Assembly: GCA_964604465.1 (NCBI GenBank)
Contig: CAZRYZ010000016.1
Location: 1-27,145, forward strand
From: Fluviibacter sp964604465
GTDB taxonomy: Bacteria; Pseudomonadota; Gammaproteobacteria; Burkholderiales; Rhodocyclaceae
Length of the DNA stretch: 27,145 nt
Reading direction: 5' to 3'
This document shows, piece after piece, positions 13,542 to 21,412 of the stretch. Under the pieces are notes generated by a model. It saw nothing but the letters and a program-made list of their open reading frames with translations. It was not told where the DNA came from and did not search any database. A program made the position numbers and the translations under genes. The stretch's first letter is position 1; each line of letters begins with the position of its first letter.

Positions 13542-15248
13542 GTGAAGGACAGCATCCTTTTCCTGATCCTCAGGCGCATGCGTGCGCCACTGATCGCAAT
13601 CATCCTGATTTATGCGGTCTCTATCTTTGGCCTCACGCTGATCCCCGGTGTGGATGCCGAAGGAAAATCCACGCCACCGCTGACCTTTTTCGACGCCTTT
13701 TATTTCGTTAGCTATACCGCCAGCACCATCGGCTTCGGTGAAATTCCCGCCGCCTTCTCATACGGCCAGCGATTCTGGGTCACCGTCTGCATCTACCTGA
13801 CGGTCATCGGCTGGACCTATTCGATTCTGAGTATTCTCAACCTGCTCAAAGACGAGGCCCTGCACCGGGCTCTGGCTACCAGCCGGTTTTCGAGAAAAGT
13901 TCGCCGGATGTCGGAGCCCTTCTGCATTGTCTGTGGCGCGGGCGAAACGGGCGGCCTGATTTGCAGTACGCTGGATCAGGTACAAATGCGTTTCGTGGCC
14001 ATCGATTGCCGCTCGGAGCCGCTACAGGAGCTGGAACTGGGTGACTATCACGCCGATGTCCCCTGGCTGCAGGCCGATGCGCAGAACCCAGAAGTGTTGC
14101 AGCTCGCCGGTTTGCACCTGCCGCGATGCAAGGCGGTACTGGCGGTCACCAATGACGACGAGGCCAATCTGGCGATTGCCATGAATGTCCGCCTGTTGAA
14201 CCCCTCGATCCCCGTGATTGCCCGCACTGAAAGCGCGGCCATTGGCGCCAATATGGCGTCGTTCGGCACCGACTTTATTGTCGACCCTTATGCCCTTTAT
14301 GCCCGCCGCTTGGCGCTCGCTGTACGCAATCCCCAGGCCTTCCAGCTGGTGGAGTGCCTGACCCGCGTACCCGAAACCCCGTTGCCCGATCTGCCGCAAC
14401 CACCTACTGGGCACTGGATTGTGTGCGGCTACGGTCACTTTGGTCGGGCCATCGTACGCGAACTGGATACCCTAGGGTTACATGACCACGTGACGATTAT
14501 TGATCCCCGCCCGACCACCCCGGATGACCACAAGGCTGTGCTCAGTAACGGTACCGAATCATCACCGCTACTGGCTGCAGGCATCCGTGATGCGGTGGGC
14601 CTGGTCGCCGGATCAGACAACGACATCAACAACCTGTCGATTGCCATCACGGCACGCGAACTGAATCCGGACCTGTTTATCGTCATGCGGCAGAACAGTG
14701 CCGGGCACTCCATTCTGTTCGAACGTTTTGGCGCCAACCTAACCATGGTGACAACCCATACCATTGCACATGCCTGCCTTAGCTACCTGACCACACCGAT
14801 GCTGGGGCGATTTATAGCGGTGATCGAGCGCGAGAGCCGTGCTTGGGCGAGCAGCGTCATGGATAGACTGCTCCCCATCTGCAACGGGCAGATTCCATTT
14901 GTCTGGCGCCTGAAAATCAGTCCGGAAAAGACGCCCGCCCTCAACGACTGGTTGAGTCATGCGCAATGCCGGTCGGTGCCGCTGGTCGTGGGACATCTCT
15001 GTACCTCCAACCGTCATCGCGAGGACGCCCTCCCATTGATGGCTCTGGCGATTGAGCGGGACCACCAATTGCTTCTGCTACCCGATGCCGAAACCCCTGT
15101 GATGCCGGGAGACAAGATTCTTTTCGCGGGCACGCGTAGCGCCTGGAACGAACAGAAGAATTCGGCACAGAATATCAACGCGCTCGAATACGTGATTCTG
15201 GGGCACAGCGCGACCGGCAGTCTGCTGGGGCGACTACTGGGTCAATAA
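13542..15248 (+). CDS. Two-TM potassium channel with two RCK domains
   Basis: 568 residues from GTG 13542. Membrane helix 1 is at about 15-34, the pore helix and selectivity filter at about 48-67 with TIGFGE (62-67), and helix 2 at about 78-100. The filter keeps T-x-G-F-G, the form of several bacterial K+ channels, with Glu in place of the usual Asp. Two cytosolic RCK (TrkA-N) Rossmann domains follow: FCIVCGAGETGG at about 127-138 and HWIVCGYGHFGRAIV at about 290-304. The last 130 residues include an RCK-C-like end (VMPGDKILFAG). The protein is expected to gate K+ flux at the inner membrane in response to a bound nucleotide or ion. No Shine-Dalgarno sequence is visible at the start. It is the second gene of a pair with the DUF6394-like protein. 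Confidence 0.88.
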   Translation: MKDSILFLILRRMRAPLIAIILIYAVSIFGLTLIPGVDAEGKSTPPLTFFDAFYFVSYTASTIGFGEIPAAFSYGQRFWVTVCIYLTVIGWTYSILSILNLLKDEALHRALATSRFSRKVRRMSEPFCIVCGAGETGGLICSTLDQVQMRFVAIDCRSEPLQELELGDYHADVPWLQADAQNPEVLQLAGLHLPRCKAVLAVTNDDEANLAIAMNVRLLNPSIPVIARTESAAIGANMASFGTDFIVDPYALYARRLALAVRNPQAFQLVECLTRVPETPLPDLPQPPTGHWIVCGYGHFGRAIVRELDTLGLHDHVTIIDPRPTTPDDHKAVLSNGTESSPLLAAGIRDAVGLVAGSDNDINNLSIAITARELNPDLFIVMRQNSAGHSILFERFGANLTMVTTHTIAHACLSYLTTPMLGRFIAVIERESRAWASSVMDRLLPICNGQIPFVWRLKISPEKTPALNDWLSHAQCRSVPLVVGHLCTSNRHREDALPLMALAIERDHQLLLLPDAETPVMPGDKILFAGTRSAWNEQKNSAQNINALEYVILGHSATGSLLGRLLGQ

Positions 15249-15338
15249 CCGCTCTAATCCTTGTCTGGCGTGCTGCTTTGCACCCCATGCAGTCCTATAG
15301 CTTTTACGCGCAACCTCCCGCATTGCACCAATCGAAAC

Positions 15339-15367
15339 TTGTTCCTCATTCGCTAAACACGGATAAT
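15339..15367 (+). promoter_or_regulatory. Sigma70 promoter of the 58-residue gene
   Basis: TTGTTC (15339-15344), 17 bases, then GATAAT (15362-15367). The expected transcript start near 15374 gives a leader of about 28 bases that contains the GGAGGAG ribosome-binding site at 15392-15398. Confidence 0.55.
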
Positions 15368-15402
15368 GGTGTCAGACCTCTGAAGAGGCGTGGAGGAGAC
15401 CA

Positions 15403-15579
15403 TTGAAATACAAGATTGAAATCTGCATTCCCAGCACCCGCGAGTGGGTTCTGGTTGAAACCGGGGCAATGGCGCTGACCCAGATTAAAAAGCAGGTGGC
15501 GCTGATCAAACGAATTTATCCAGAGTACGTTGTTCGGGCTTTAAGCCTGCTGAATGCACGAACGCTGGCCATGGCCTGA
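15403..15579 (+). CDS. Unrecognised 58-residue protein (short ORF)
   Basis: A TTG start at 15403 is preceded by GGAGGAG (15392-15398) at ideal spacing, and by a good promoter at 15339-15367. The translation begins MKYKIEICIPSTREWVLVET and continues through an amphipathic helix (ALTQIKKQVALIKRIYPEY) to VVRALSLLNARTLAMA. It looks like a strand-strand-helix mini-fold. No transmembrane segment or cysteine cluster is present. I do not recognise the family. It is convergent with the phasin gene, and its position, signals and codon use support a real gene. Confidence 0.6.
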   Translation: MKYKIEICIPSTREWVLVETGAMALTQIKKQVALIKRIYPEYVVRALSLLNARTLAMA

Positions 15580-15604
15580 TACCAACTTTCGGTTTGCCAT
15601 GAAA

Positions 15605-15627
15605 AAGCCCGGCTTGAAGCCGGGCTT
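15605..15627 (-). terminator. Intrinsic terminator of the phasin gene
   Basis: A 9-bp GC-rich stem (AAGCCCGGC, 15605-15613, with 15619-15627) closes a TTGAA loop. On the reverse strand it is followed by a run of T, which fits termination of the phasin transcript 42 bases after its stop. The forward direction has a poor T-tract. The CCGGCTTGAAGCCGG core is identical to that of the terminator at 7490-7504. Confidence 0.72.
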
Positions 15628-15668
15628 GATATCGCCGATCCGCTCGAAACGGATCAGAGATTTAGAAC

Positions 15669-16217
15669 TTACTTGCGCTTGGTGGCTTTAACAGCAGCTT
15701 CGGTGGCCTTGGCAACGTTCGACTCGGCAATCTCGGCAGCCTGCTTCACAGCCTTGCTCAGGTTAGCGTAAGCGGCGTTGTTGGCTTCAACGGTCTGCTT
15801 GATGGCAGCCAGAACCACGTCCGAACCAAACGGGGCAGCCTTGGCACCAGTCACGGCAGCGTCTTGCACTTTCTTGCTCAGATCATCGAATTGCTTCTTC
15901 AGCATGCCGCTGATTTCCGAAGCAGCACCGTTGGCGATGTCGTACACGCCACGTGCATAAGCAACGACGCTTTCAACAGCCGGCTGAACCGAATCAGCGT
16001 TCATGGCAGCGGCCTCTTGCGGGGTCTTCAGCTTGAGCGCAGCGTTAACTTGCTTCGAACCCTTGTCCAGCGACTGACGGGCAAAGTTCAGGTTCAGAGC
16101 CGACAGGCTTTCGATGGCCTCGAGCGCGGTGTGGGCAACGGCTTCCAGGTTGGCGATTGCAGCAGCGTTTGCAGCGGTGAGTTCTTCAACATTCGGGAGG
16201 TTGGCGTTCTTGGCCAT
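15669..16217 (-). CDS. Phasin family protein
   Basis: 182 residues, Ala-rich and predicted all-helical (heptad-like, no membrane segment). The layout is that of phasins, which coat polyhydroxyalkanoate granules: an N-terminal LEAVAHTALEAIESLSALN segment, central QPAVESVVAYARGVYDIAN, and a C-terminal VKQAAEIAESNVAKATEAAVKATKRK-like Lys/Ala tail. AAAGGA lies about 8 bases before the ATG. A strong promoter at 16267-16294 suggests high expression. No PHA synthase is in the window, so the granule role rests on family membership; phasin-like proteins also occur in organisms that do not make PHA. Confidence 0.85.
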   Translation of the reverse strand: MAKNANLPNVEELTAANAAAIANLEAVAHTALEAIESLSALNLNFARQSLDKGSKQVNAALKLKTPQEAAAMNADSVQPAVESVVAYARGVYDIANGAASEISGMLKKQFDDLSKKVQDAAVTGAKAAPFGSDVVLAAIKQTVEANNAAYANLSKAVKQAAEIAESNVAKATEAAVKATKRK

Positions 16218-16266
16218 GGTCGGTTCCTTTCTAAAGATTGAGTGGTATCAGATAACTGATGAAGTC

Positions 16267-16294
16267 ATTATAGACGCCTTTTGCTGCATTGCAA
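16267..16294 (-). promoter_or_regulatory. Strong sigma70 promoter of the phasin gene
   Basis: On the reverse strand, TTGCAA (16289-16294) is followed after 16 bases by a perfect TATAAT (16267-16272). The predicted leader is about 43 bases and includes an AAAGGA ribosome-binding site. Confidence 0.6.
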
Positions 16295-16362
16295 CATTTT
16301 TTGAGAATTTATTTGATATCAGACGGTTAACATGTCAATCGCATAGAAACTGGTTGCCCGGG

Positions 16363-16391
16363 TTGTGACTGCCGGCGTGCTCGCGTAGCAT
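16363..16391 (+). promoter_or_regulatory. Candidate promoter giving a leaderless lipoprotein transcript
   Basis: TTGTGA (16363-16368), 17 bases, then TAGCAT (16386-16391). A start 7 bases past the -10 is the A of the ATG at 16398. No Shine-Dalgarno sequence precedes that ATG. Confidence 0.4.
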
Positions 16392-16397
16392 TAGCCC

Positions 16398-16778
16398 ATG
16401 CGTTACCAACCCCTGCTCACCGCCGCGACTCTGGCGCTTCTGGCAATCACCGGATGTAGCTCGGTTGAAGTCTCCTCGGGCCATTTGCGCAATAACACGC
16501 CCCGGTTCACCACCTTCACGACGGAATCCCCTGAAGCCATGACGAATTGCATCGGTCGTCGCTGGGCGGACTCTGGTCGCTTTGCCCTCACCCGTCAGAA
16601 GACCGAAACCGGATTTGCACTGCTGACCACCCAGAAGCTGGATACGCACGAAAAGCAACCTATGGTGTATGTCTCGATCGATACCAGCCGTGAGGGCTCG
16701 TCCGTGCGCTTCTTTACGAACCATCTCGATGACATGGCCGATCGCAGCATGGTCAACATCATCCAGAGTTGCCACTGA
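16398..16778 (+). CDS. Small lipoprotein of unknown function
   Basis: 126 residues. The signal peptide ends in lipobox ITGC with Cys20 lipidated (MRYQPLLTAATLALLAITGC). The mature part has a helix-like CIGRRWADSG segment, several beta-like stretches (GFALLTTQKL, PMVYVSIDT, GSSVRFFTNH) and a C-terminal IIQSCH, whose Cys could pair with the Cys of TNCIG. I do not recognise the family. A four-unit TTATGGCCC repeat follows the stop codon. It is divergent from the phasin gene. Confidence 0.7.
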   Translation: MRYQPLLTAATLALLAITGCSSVEVSSGHLRNNTPRFTTFTTESPEAMTNCIGRRWADSGRFALTRQKTETGFALLTTQKLDTHEKQPMVYVSIDTSREGSSVRFFTNHLDDMADRSMVNIIQSCH

Positions 16779-16780
16779 TC

Positions 16781-16817
16781 TTAATGGCCCTTATGGCCCT
16801 TATGGCCCTTATGGCTC
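16781..16817. repeat. Tandem 9-bp repeat (TTATGGCCC)
   Basis: Two exact units (16791-16799, 16800-16808) are flanked by a 10-base variant with an extra A (16781-16790) and a one-mismatch unit (16809-16817). The array begins 2 bases after the stop codon of the small lipoprotein gene. Each unit contains the palindrome GGCC. Confidence 0.75.
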
Positions 16818-16992
16818 TATCGCTCGTTGTGCGGGTCGGTATTGAATCCCCTTGTACTTTAAGTAGTTATATATAAAGTTAATTTTTAAATGCTAGACCG
16901 CTTGGCGCAATCGCAGTACACTTCCTCAAAGCGTGCAGAGAAAAATACCGCCAACCCGTTACCCCAACGGATCAACCCATACGGAAAATCAC

Positions 16993-17328
16993 ATGAAATC
17001 TAAAAATTCCTACGTTCGTCTTCTGAACTTCATGCGCGTCTCGAACCACAACGAAAGTGGCTTTGAAGGCTGCGAAGACATCATGGCCTACATGCACGAG
17101 GCAGCCGCCAATGGCAAACCGGTCAAAATCACCGATCTGGTGCAAAGCCTTCAATTTGGCACGGGTCCGACCGTTCATCGCAAGGTGGTGTCGCTGCAGA
17201 AGCTGGGTCTCATCTCGGTCGAGCGCTCTGCCACGGATGCCCGCGCCAAGTCACTGGTACTTTCTGAGGCCGGCCTGAAGCATCTGGATCAACGTAGCAA
17301 ATCACTCAAAGCCATTCTGCAGGGCTGA
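16993..17328 (+). CDS. MarR-like winged-helix transcriptional regulator
   Basis: 111 residues from ATG 16993, with GGAAA about 5 bases upstream; a longer reading to 16933 adds an unlikely Pro/Arg-rich stretch. The central part is a winged helix-turn-helix: KPVKITDLVQSLQFGTGPTVHRKVVSLQKLGLI holds the recognition helix, and VERSATDARAKSLVLSEAGLKHL is the wing and following helix, as in MarR proteins. The dimerisation helices are short for MarR (usually about 140 residues). The upstream 200 bases are A/T rich and probably hold the promoter, but I could not place it. It ends 5 bases before the next gene. Confidence 0.75.
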   Translation: MKSKNSYVRLLNFMRVSNHNESGFEGCEDIMAYMHEAAANGKPVKITDLVQSLQFGTGPTVHRKVVSLQKLGLISVERSATDARAKSLVLSEAGLKHLDQRSKSLKAILQG

Positions 17329-17333
17329 GTCTG

Positions 17334-17855
17334 ATGACATCCGGGCCCGGGGAGGCGCCGTCCGGGACGGTGCCCCCGTCCCGCAGCGCGCGATTTGACC
17401 TCCCTGTAGGAGAACTGTCGCCGGGTCGTTCGCAGCCCAAGCGCACCCCCCCAAAAAGACGTGATACGAATGCGCACCTGCTCCGTCGCGCGGCAATGGG
17501 TGCAGCAACCTTTGCTGTCTCTCTGGCCATCACGACAGTGGCCTATCGGCTGCTGGTGTCGCCAGACTTCGGAGATGCCGCGCTCGAAAACGGCACCACC
17601 GCCGCCATCGCCCTACTGATTGGTTGCTTTACGCTACCGACGGGTCAGCGCCGCGACCTGCCCTTGATGTCCAATCTACTGGTGTGCCTGCTTTTCCTGG
17701 CTCTCACACCCTGGGCTTACCAGCTCGGTAACGACATGGACGCTCGTGGCAACGATCTGGCCAATGGATTTAACTTCCTCTTCGAAGTGTTGCTGGCGGT
17801 CGTGATGTATCGGCTGGCCGCCCGCTTTTCAGCGAACGGCCGCGAGGCCTCATAA
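17334..17855 (+). CDS. Putative small multi-pass membrane protein
   Basis: 173 residues. I do not recognise the family. The first 50 residues are polar and rich in Pro, Ser and Arg. Three or four hydrophobic segments follow, at about 56-75 (GAATFAVSLAITTVAYRLL), 88-100 (AAIALLIGCFTL), 112-130 (NLLVCLLFLALTPWAYQL) and 145-163 (FNFLFEVLLAVVMYRL). AGGG lies about 9 bases before the ATG, and the gene follows the winged-helix gene by 5 bases, which suggests one transcript. A later start at residue 55 is also possible. Confidence 0.55.
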   Translation: MTSGPGEAPSGTVPPSRSARFDLPVGELSPGRSQPKRTPPKRRDTNAHLLRRAAMGAATFAVSLAITTVAYRLLVSPDFGDAALENGTTAAIALLIGCFTLPTGQRRDLPLMSNLLVCLLFLALTPWAYQLGNDMDARGNDLANGFNFLFEVLLAVVMYRLAARFSANGREAS

Positions 17856-18503
17856 CGCCGAGATCACCACGGCCTCATCCAGACGAGACTTGGGCAGCGC
17901 GGCATTAAAATCCTGCGTCGAGCGATGACCCAGCGCCACCAGGACCAGACTTTTCAAACCCTGCGCAGGCAGCTTCAACTCGGCATCGAGCGCTGCATCA
18001 TCAAACCCCTCGATCGGACAGGCATCAATCCCCATCTCGGCGGCACCGAGCAGAAGAAATCCCAGGGCAATATAAACCTGCCGGGAAGTCCAGTTAAGGA
18101 GGTTCGCAGCCGCCTCGTGTTTATGCACGTAACCCTGACGCACCTGATGCTGGTTGGCACGGGCCTCATCATTGGCCAAGCGGCCGTCACGGGTTTCCTG
18201 ATCCAGCACCTGCTGCAGGTAGGGTTCGTCCAGCGCGGTGCGCGCACATAGCACCACAACTGCGCTGGCATTCATGATCTTGGCCTCGTTGTAAGCGAAG
18301 GGTCCTGTCGCCCCCGAGGCAATGCGATGCTTCCCGGCTTCACTGGCGGCCATGAAAAAATGCCACGGTTGGGCATTCGTCGACGAGGGGCTAAAGCGGA
18401 GTAGATCACGCACCGTCGCCAACTGTTCCGGCGTGAGTTCCCGGGCCGGATCAAAGGCTTTGGTAGTTTTGCGTTGACGAACGATATGGGCTGCATTTTT
18501 CAT
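17850..18503 (-). CDS. nfsB: Oxygen-insensitive NAD(P)H nitroreductase, NfsB-like
   Basis: 217 residues from ATG 18503, which matches the length of E. coli NfsB; AAGGA lies about 10 bases upstream, whereas the ATG at 18512 sits directly on that site. The sequence follows NfsB closely: TTKAFDPARELTPEQ near the N-terminus, LLRFSPSSTNAQPWHF (FMN-binding), MNASAVVVLCARTA, and the C-terminal GIDACPIEGFDDAALDAEL and ALPKSRL segments. The enzyme is a dimeric FMN flavoprotein that reduces nitroaromatics and quinones with NAD(P)H. Its last 6 bases overlap the end of the convergent small membrane protein gene. It is divergent from the AddB-like gene. Confidence 0.93.
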   Translation of the reverse strand: MKNAAHIVRQRKTTKAFDPARELTPEQLATVRDLLRFSPSSTNAQPWHFFMAASEAGKHRIASGATGPFAYNEAKIMNASAVVVLCARTALDEPYLQQVLDQETRDGRLANDEARANQHQVRQGYVHKHEAAANLLNWTSRQVYIALGFLLLGAAEMGIDACPIEGFDDAALDAELKLPAQGLKSLVLVALGHRSTQDFNAALPKSRLDEAVVISAL

Positions 18504-18534
18504 AGAAACCATTCCTTGCAAGACGGTGCATAGA

Positions 18535-18554
18535 GGCGAGGCGATCGACTCGCC
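18535..18554. repeat. Inverted repeat in the nfsB / addB-like divergent region
   Basis: GGCGAG (18535-18540) and CTCGCC (18549-18554) flank 8 bases. It is 32 bases upstream of the nfsB start and 12 upstream of the addB-like start, a position from which a bound regulator could affect both. Confidence 0.4.
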
Positions 18555-18565
18555 ATTCAGCTAGT

Positions 18566-21412
18566 ATGTTAACTGTTGAACGACTGATCATGAAACCTAA
18601 AGCATTACAACTGCCCCCGGCGCTGAACCCCATGAACCTCGACCAGATATCGGCCGAGAGCGTGGTCATCTGTGCAACCCAACGCCTGGCGCAAACCCTA
18701 GCTCAGGCGCATGACGCACTGGCAAACACACCCACCAGCTGGTTGACACTCCAGACCTCCACGTTCGGGCAATGGCTGCAGCACTACTTTCATGATCTGA
18801 CCCTACGCGGCGAAGAGCCTGCCCTAGTGAACGACCTTATGGTTCTGGATGGATTTCAGGAACGTCTGCTCTGGGAGCAGGTGATCCATCAGGATCTGGG
18901 CGCCAACGAGGCCATGCTGTTTGATATCAGCGCTCTCGCCACCACCGCTGCTGAAGCGCACGCGCTGATGATCAACTGGGAGATCGAACCTCTCAGGAAT
19001 TCGGATCACTACTTCGCCAGCATCGAGCAACAACGATTTGCCCAGTGGCAAGAGGCTTTTCTATCCCGGTGCGCCGCTATTCAACGCATCGATAGTGCGC
19101 GACTGAATGCCGCGCTGATTGATCACCTGCAGGCAGCCCATCGCCTGTTGCCCCAGCAGATCGTCTTTGCCGGCTTCGACCACTACACCCCGCTTGAGCA
19201 ACGTCTACAGGCGACCCTCCTACAGGTGGGTTGCACCCTTGGCGAACTGAATGACTCCGGGAACCGGATCCAGGCAAGTCGCCGCATTCTCGGCACGACA
19301 GACCTTGCGGCGGAATGCCGGGCCATCGCCCACTGGGCCAAAGCACAATTAGGGCGGCGCCCGGATGTGCGTCTCGGGATTGTCGTACCCAATGTCGCCA
19401 CCTACCAGTACCCTCTGGCTGATGCGCTGGAGGATGTGATTGATCCGAGTCTGGTACTCCCGCGGCATGCACGATCCCAACGGCCCTATAACATCAGCCT
19501 CGGACAGCCTCTGGCCTCGACCCCACTCGTCCAGGCGGCCCTCGAGCTACTGAGAATCACCGCTCAGCCCCACGCGGTTGAACAGACCCAGATCCGCAAC
19601 CTGCTCGAAAGTCCCTACTGGTCATCGTCGACGGAGCAGGAAGCGCGTGCCCGACTTGACGTGGCACTGCGCACCGGCGTCGCCCCCAAGGCGCCCATCC
19701 AGCGTTATCGTGATTACGCGGAATACATACTTCACAAGCAATCCTTAACGGCTCCCGCACTCATTGCCCACCTGACTGCGATTGATCTAGCCAGTCGGAA
19801 GCTCGGCAAGACACGCCTACCCTCAGACTGGCGACAGACGATGATCTCGATCCTGACCCGGGGTGGCTGGCTTTCTGACACCGCGCTCGACAGCGAGGCA
19901 TTCCAGGCGCGCGAGGCCTTTGGCAAAGCACTCGACCAACTCGCTCAGCTGGATCCGATCACCGAGCGGATGACCTTTGGTAAATCGGTTTCGCTGTTAA
20001 GCCAGCTCTGTGCAGAGCAGCTCTTTCAGCCCAAAACCCGCGGCACGCCACCGATCCAGATTCTCGGCATGCTGGAAGCCAGTGGCCTGCATTTCGATGC
20101 ACTCTGGGTGGCCGGCCTAACCAGCCTGGCATGGCCCCCGGCCGCCAACCCGAACCCCCTCCTACCCATCGAATCCTTGCGCGCCGCTCAGGCGCCCAAC
20201 GCCAGCGCCGATGTACAGCTCGACTTCGCGCTTCGCATCCAGGCGCGCTTGCTGGAGAGTGCCGATGACATTACCCTGAGCTATCCATGCAGCGAGGATG
20301 GCAGCGAACGGGAGGCCAGCGCCCTGATCCGCGATCTGGATGATGAACAGGTTGCCGAACCGCCTCCGGTTCCCTGGGTTGCGCAGGTATGTGCCCGCGC
20401 TGAAGCACCTCTGGAATCGCTGCGCGACATCCAGGCCCCCCCGGTCCGTGATGGCGACCGGGTTTCGGGTGGGACGGCACTCCTCAAGGCACAAGCCATC
20501 TGTCCGGCGTGGGGCTTCTATCAATACCGTCTCGGCGCCAAGGCGCTCGAAACGCCGGTCGAGGGTCTTGATGCACGCAAGCGCGGCACGCTCACACACG
20601 ACACACTTGAGTTTTTCTGGCAGCGGACGGTATCGTTATCAGCGCTTAAGCAGATGAGCAACGAGGAACGGCGTTCGGCTGTTGAATCGGCAGCGCGATC
20701 AGCCCTTGAACGCTTTAACGAAAACCGGCGGCAAGAGGCACTAAAGCCTCGCCAGGCGATATTGGAGCAAAGGCGACTGGAACGCCTGATGGAAATCTGG
20801 CTGCAGACGGAACTGAAACGTGAGGTCCCTTTCTCCGTTCTGGAAGCCGAGGGTAAACGCGAGGTCAATGTGGCCGGTATCGCTGCCCATATGCGCATTG
20901 ACCGCATCGATCAGCTTGAGGATGGTCGCCTCCTCATCATCGACTACAAGACCGGGGCAGATATTGATACGCGCAACTGGGCAGGTGATCGGATTACCGA
21001 ACCCCAGCTGCCCATTTATGCGGCGATTGCCGAGCACCCTGCGCAGACCGATATTGCCGGGGTCGCCTTTGGCCAGATCCATCTTGATGGTGCTGGGTTC
21101 AAGGGGATCAACCAGGATGACGGGTTGCTCCCCAATGTGCACGCCTTGGATAGCAAGCGGGGACGACGCATTTTTCCTGAACCCGCTTTCCCGGACTGGG
21201 CCTCGCTTCTCGCGCACTGGGAAGCTGCCATTACGCGAATAGCTGCCGAGGTTCATGCCGGCCATGCTGCCATCTGCCTCACCCATGAGGATGATCTTCG
21301 CTATTGCGACGTGAAGCCACTACTCCGGCTGGCCGAGCGTCAGCGTCAGTTCGAGAAGTCTCACAGCGTAAGGGCTCACGACAAAATGGCTCACGGTGAG
21401 GCCAGCCAATGA
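18566..21412 (+). CDS. AddB-like PD-(D/E)XK nuclease (TIGR03623-type DNA repair protein)
   Basis: 948 residues from ATG 18566; the start is uncertain because a TAGTAT -10-like element overlaps it, and later ATGs at 18590 and 18632 are possible. The family pairs with an AddA-like helicase to process double-strand DNA ends. The N-terminal 600 residues are an inactive helicase-like fold: the expected Walker A is replaced (VVICATQRLAQTLA). The C-terminal RecB nuclease domain is intact, with RIDRID at 777-782 and IDYKTG at 792-797 (Asp793, Lys795). Of the iron-sulfur cysteines usual in AddB (C...CxxCx5C), only Cys646 and Cys914 are at the expected places; residues 911 and 920 are leucine. Its stop overlaps the next start by 4 bases (ATGA). 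Confidence 0.85.
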   Translation: MLTVERLIMKPKALQLPPALNPMNLDQISAESVVICATQRLAQTLAQAHDALANTPTSWLTLQTSTFGQWLQHYFHDLTLRGEEPALVNDLMVLDGFQERLLWEQVIHQDLGANEAMLFDISALATTAAEAHALMINWEIEPLRNSDHYFASIEQQRFAQWQEAFLSRCAAIQRIDSARLNAALIDHLQAAHRLLPQQIVFAGFDHYTPLEQRLQATLLQVGCTLGELNDSGNRIQASRRILGTTDLAAECRAIAHWAKAQLGRRPDVRLGIVVPNVATYQYPLADALEDVIDPSLVLPRHARSQRPYNISLGQPLASTPLVQAALELLRITAQPHAVEQTQIRNLLESPYWSSSTEQEARARLDVALRTGVAPKAPIQRYRDYAEYILHKQSLTAPALIAHLTAIDLASRKLGKTRLPSDWRQTMISILTRGGWLSDTALDSEAFQAREAFGKALDQLAQLDPITERMTFGKSVSLLSQLCAEQLFQPKTRGTPPIQILGMLEASGLHFDALWVAGLTSLAWPPAANPNPLLPIESLRAAQAPNASADVQLDFALRIQARLLESADDITLSYPCSEDGSEREASALIRDLDDEQVAEPPPVPWVAQVCARAEAPLESLRDIQAPPVRDGDRVSGGTALLKAQAICPAWGFYQYRLGAKALETPVEGLDARKRGTLTHDTLEFFWQRTVSLSALKQMSNEERRSAVESAARSALERFNENRRQEALKPRQAILEQRRLERLMEIWLQTELKREVPFSVLEAEGKREVNVAGIAAHMRIDRIDQLEDGRLLIIDYKTGADIDTRNWAGDRITEPQLPIYAAIAEHPAQTDIAGVAFGQIHLDGAGFKGINQDDGLLPNVHALDSKRGRRIFPEPAFPDWASLLAHWEAAITRIAAEVHAGHAAICLTHEDDLRYCDVKPLLRLAERQRQFEKSHSVRAHDKMAHGEASQ

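Noticed and set aside
14022..14438. 138-residue reverse frame inside the K+ channel gene
   Set aside because: Antisense to the first RCK domain; no start signals.
16781..16817. Tandem units as a possible CRISPR array
   Set aside because: Units are 9 bases with no spacers and no cas genes.
16933..16992. Upstream extension of the winged-helix gene
   Set aside because: GTG start without a ribosome-binding site, and a Pro/Thr/Arg-rich segment unlike the rest of the family.
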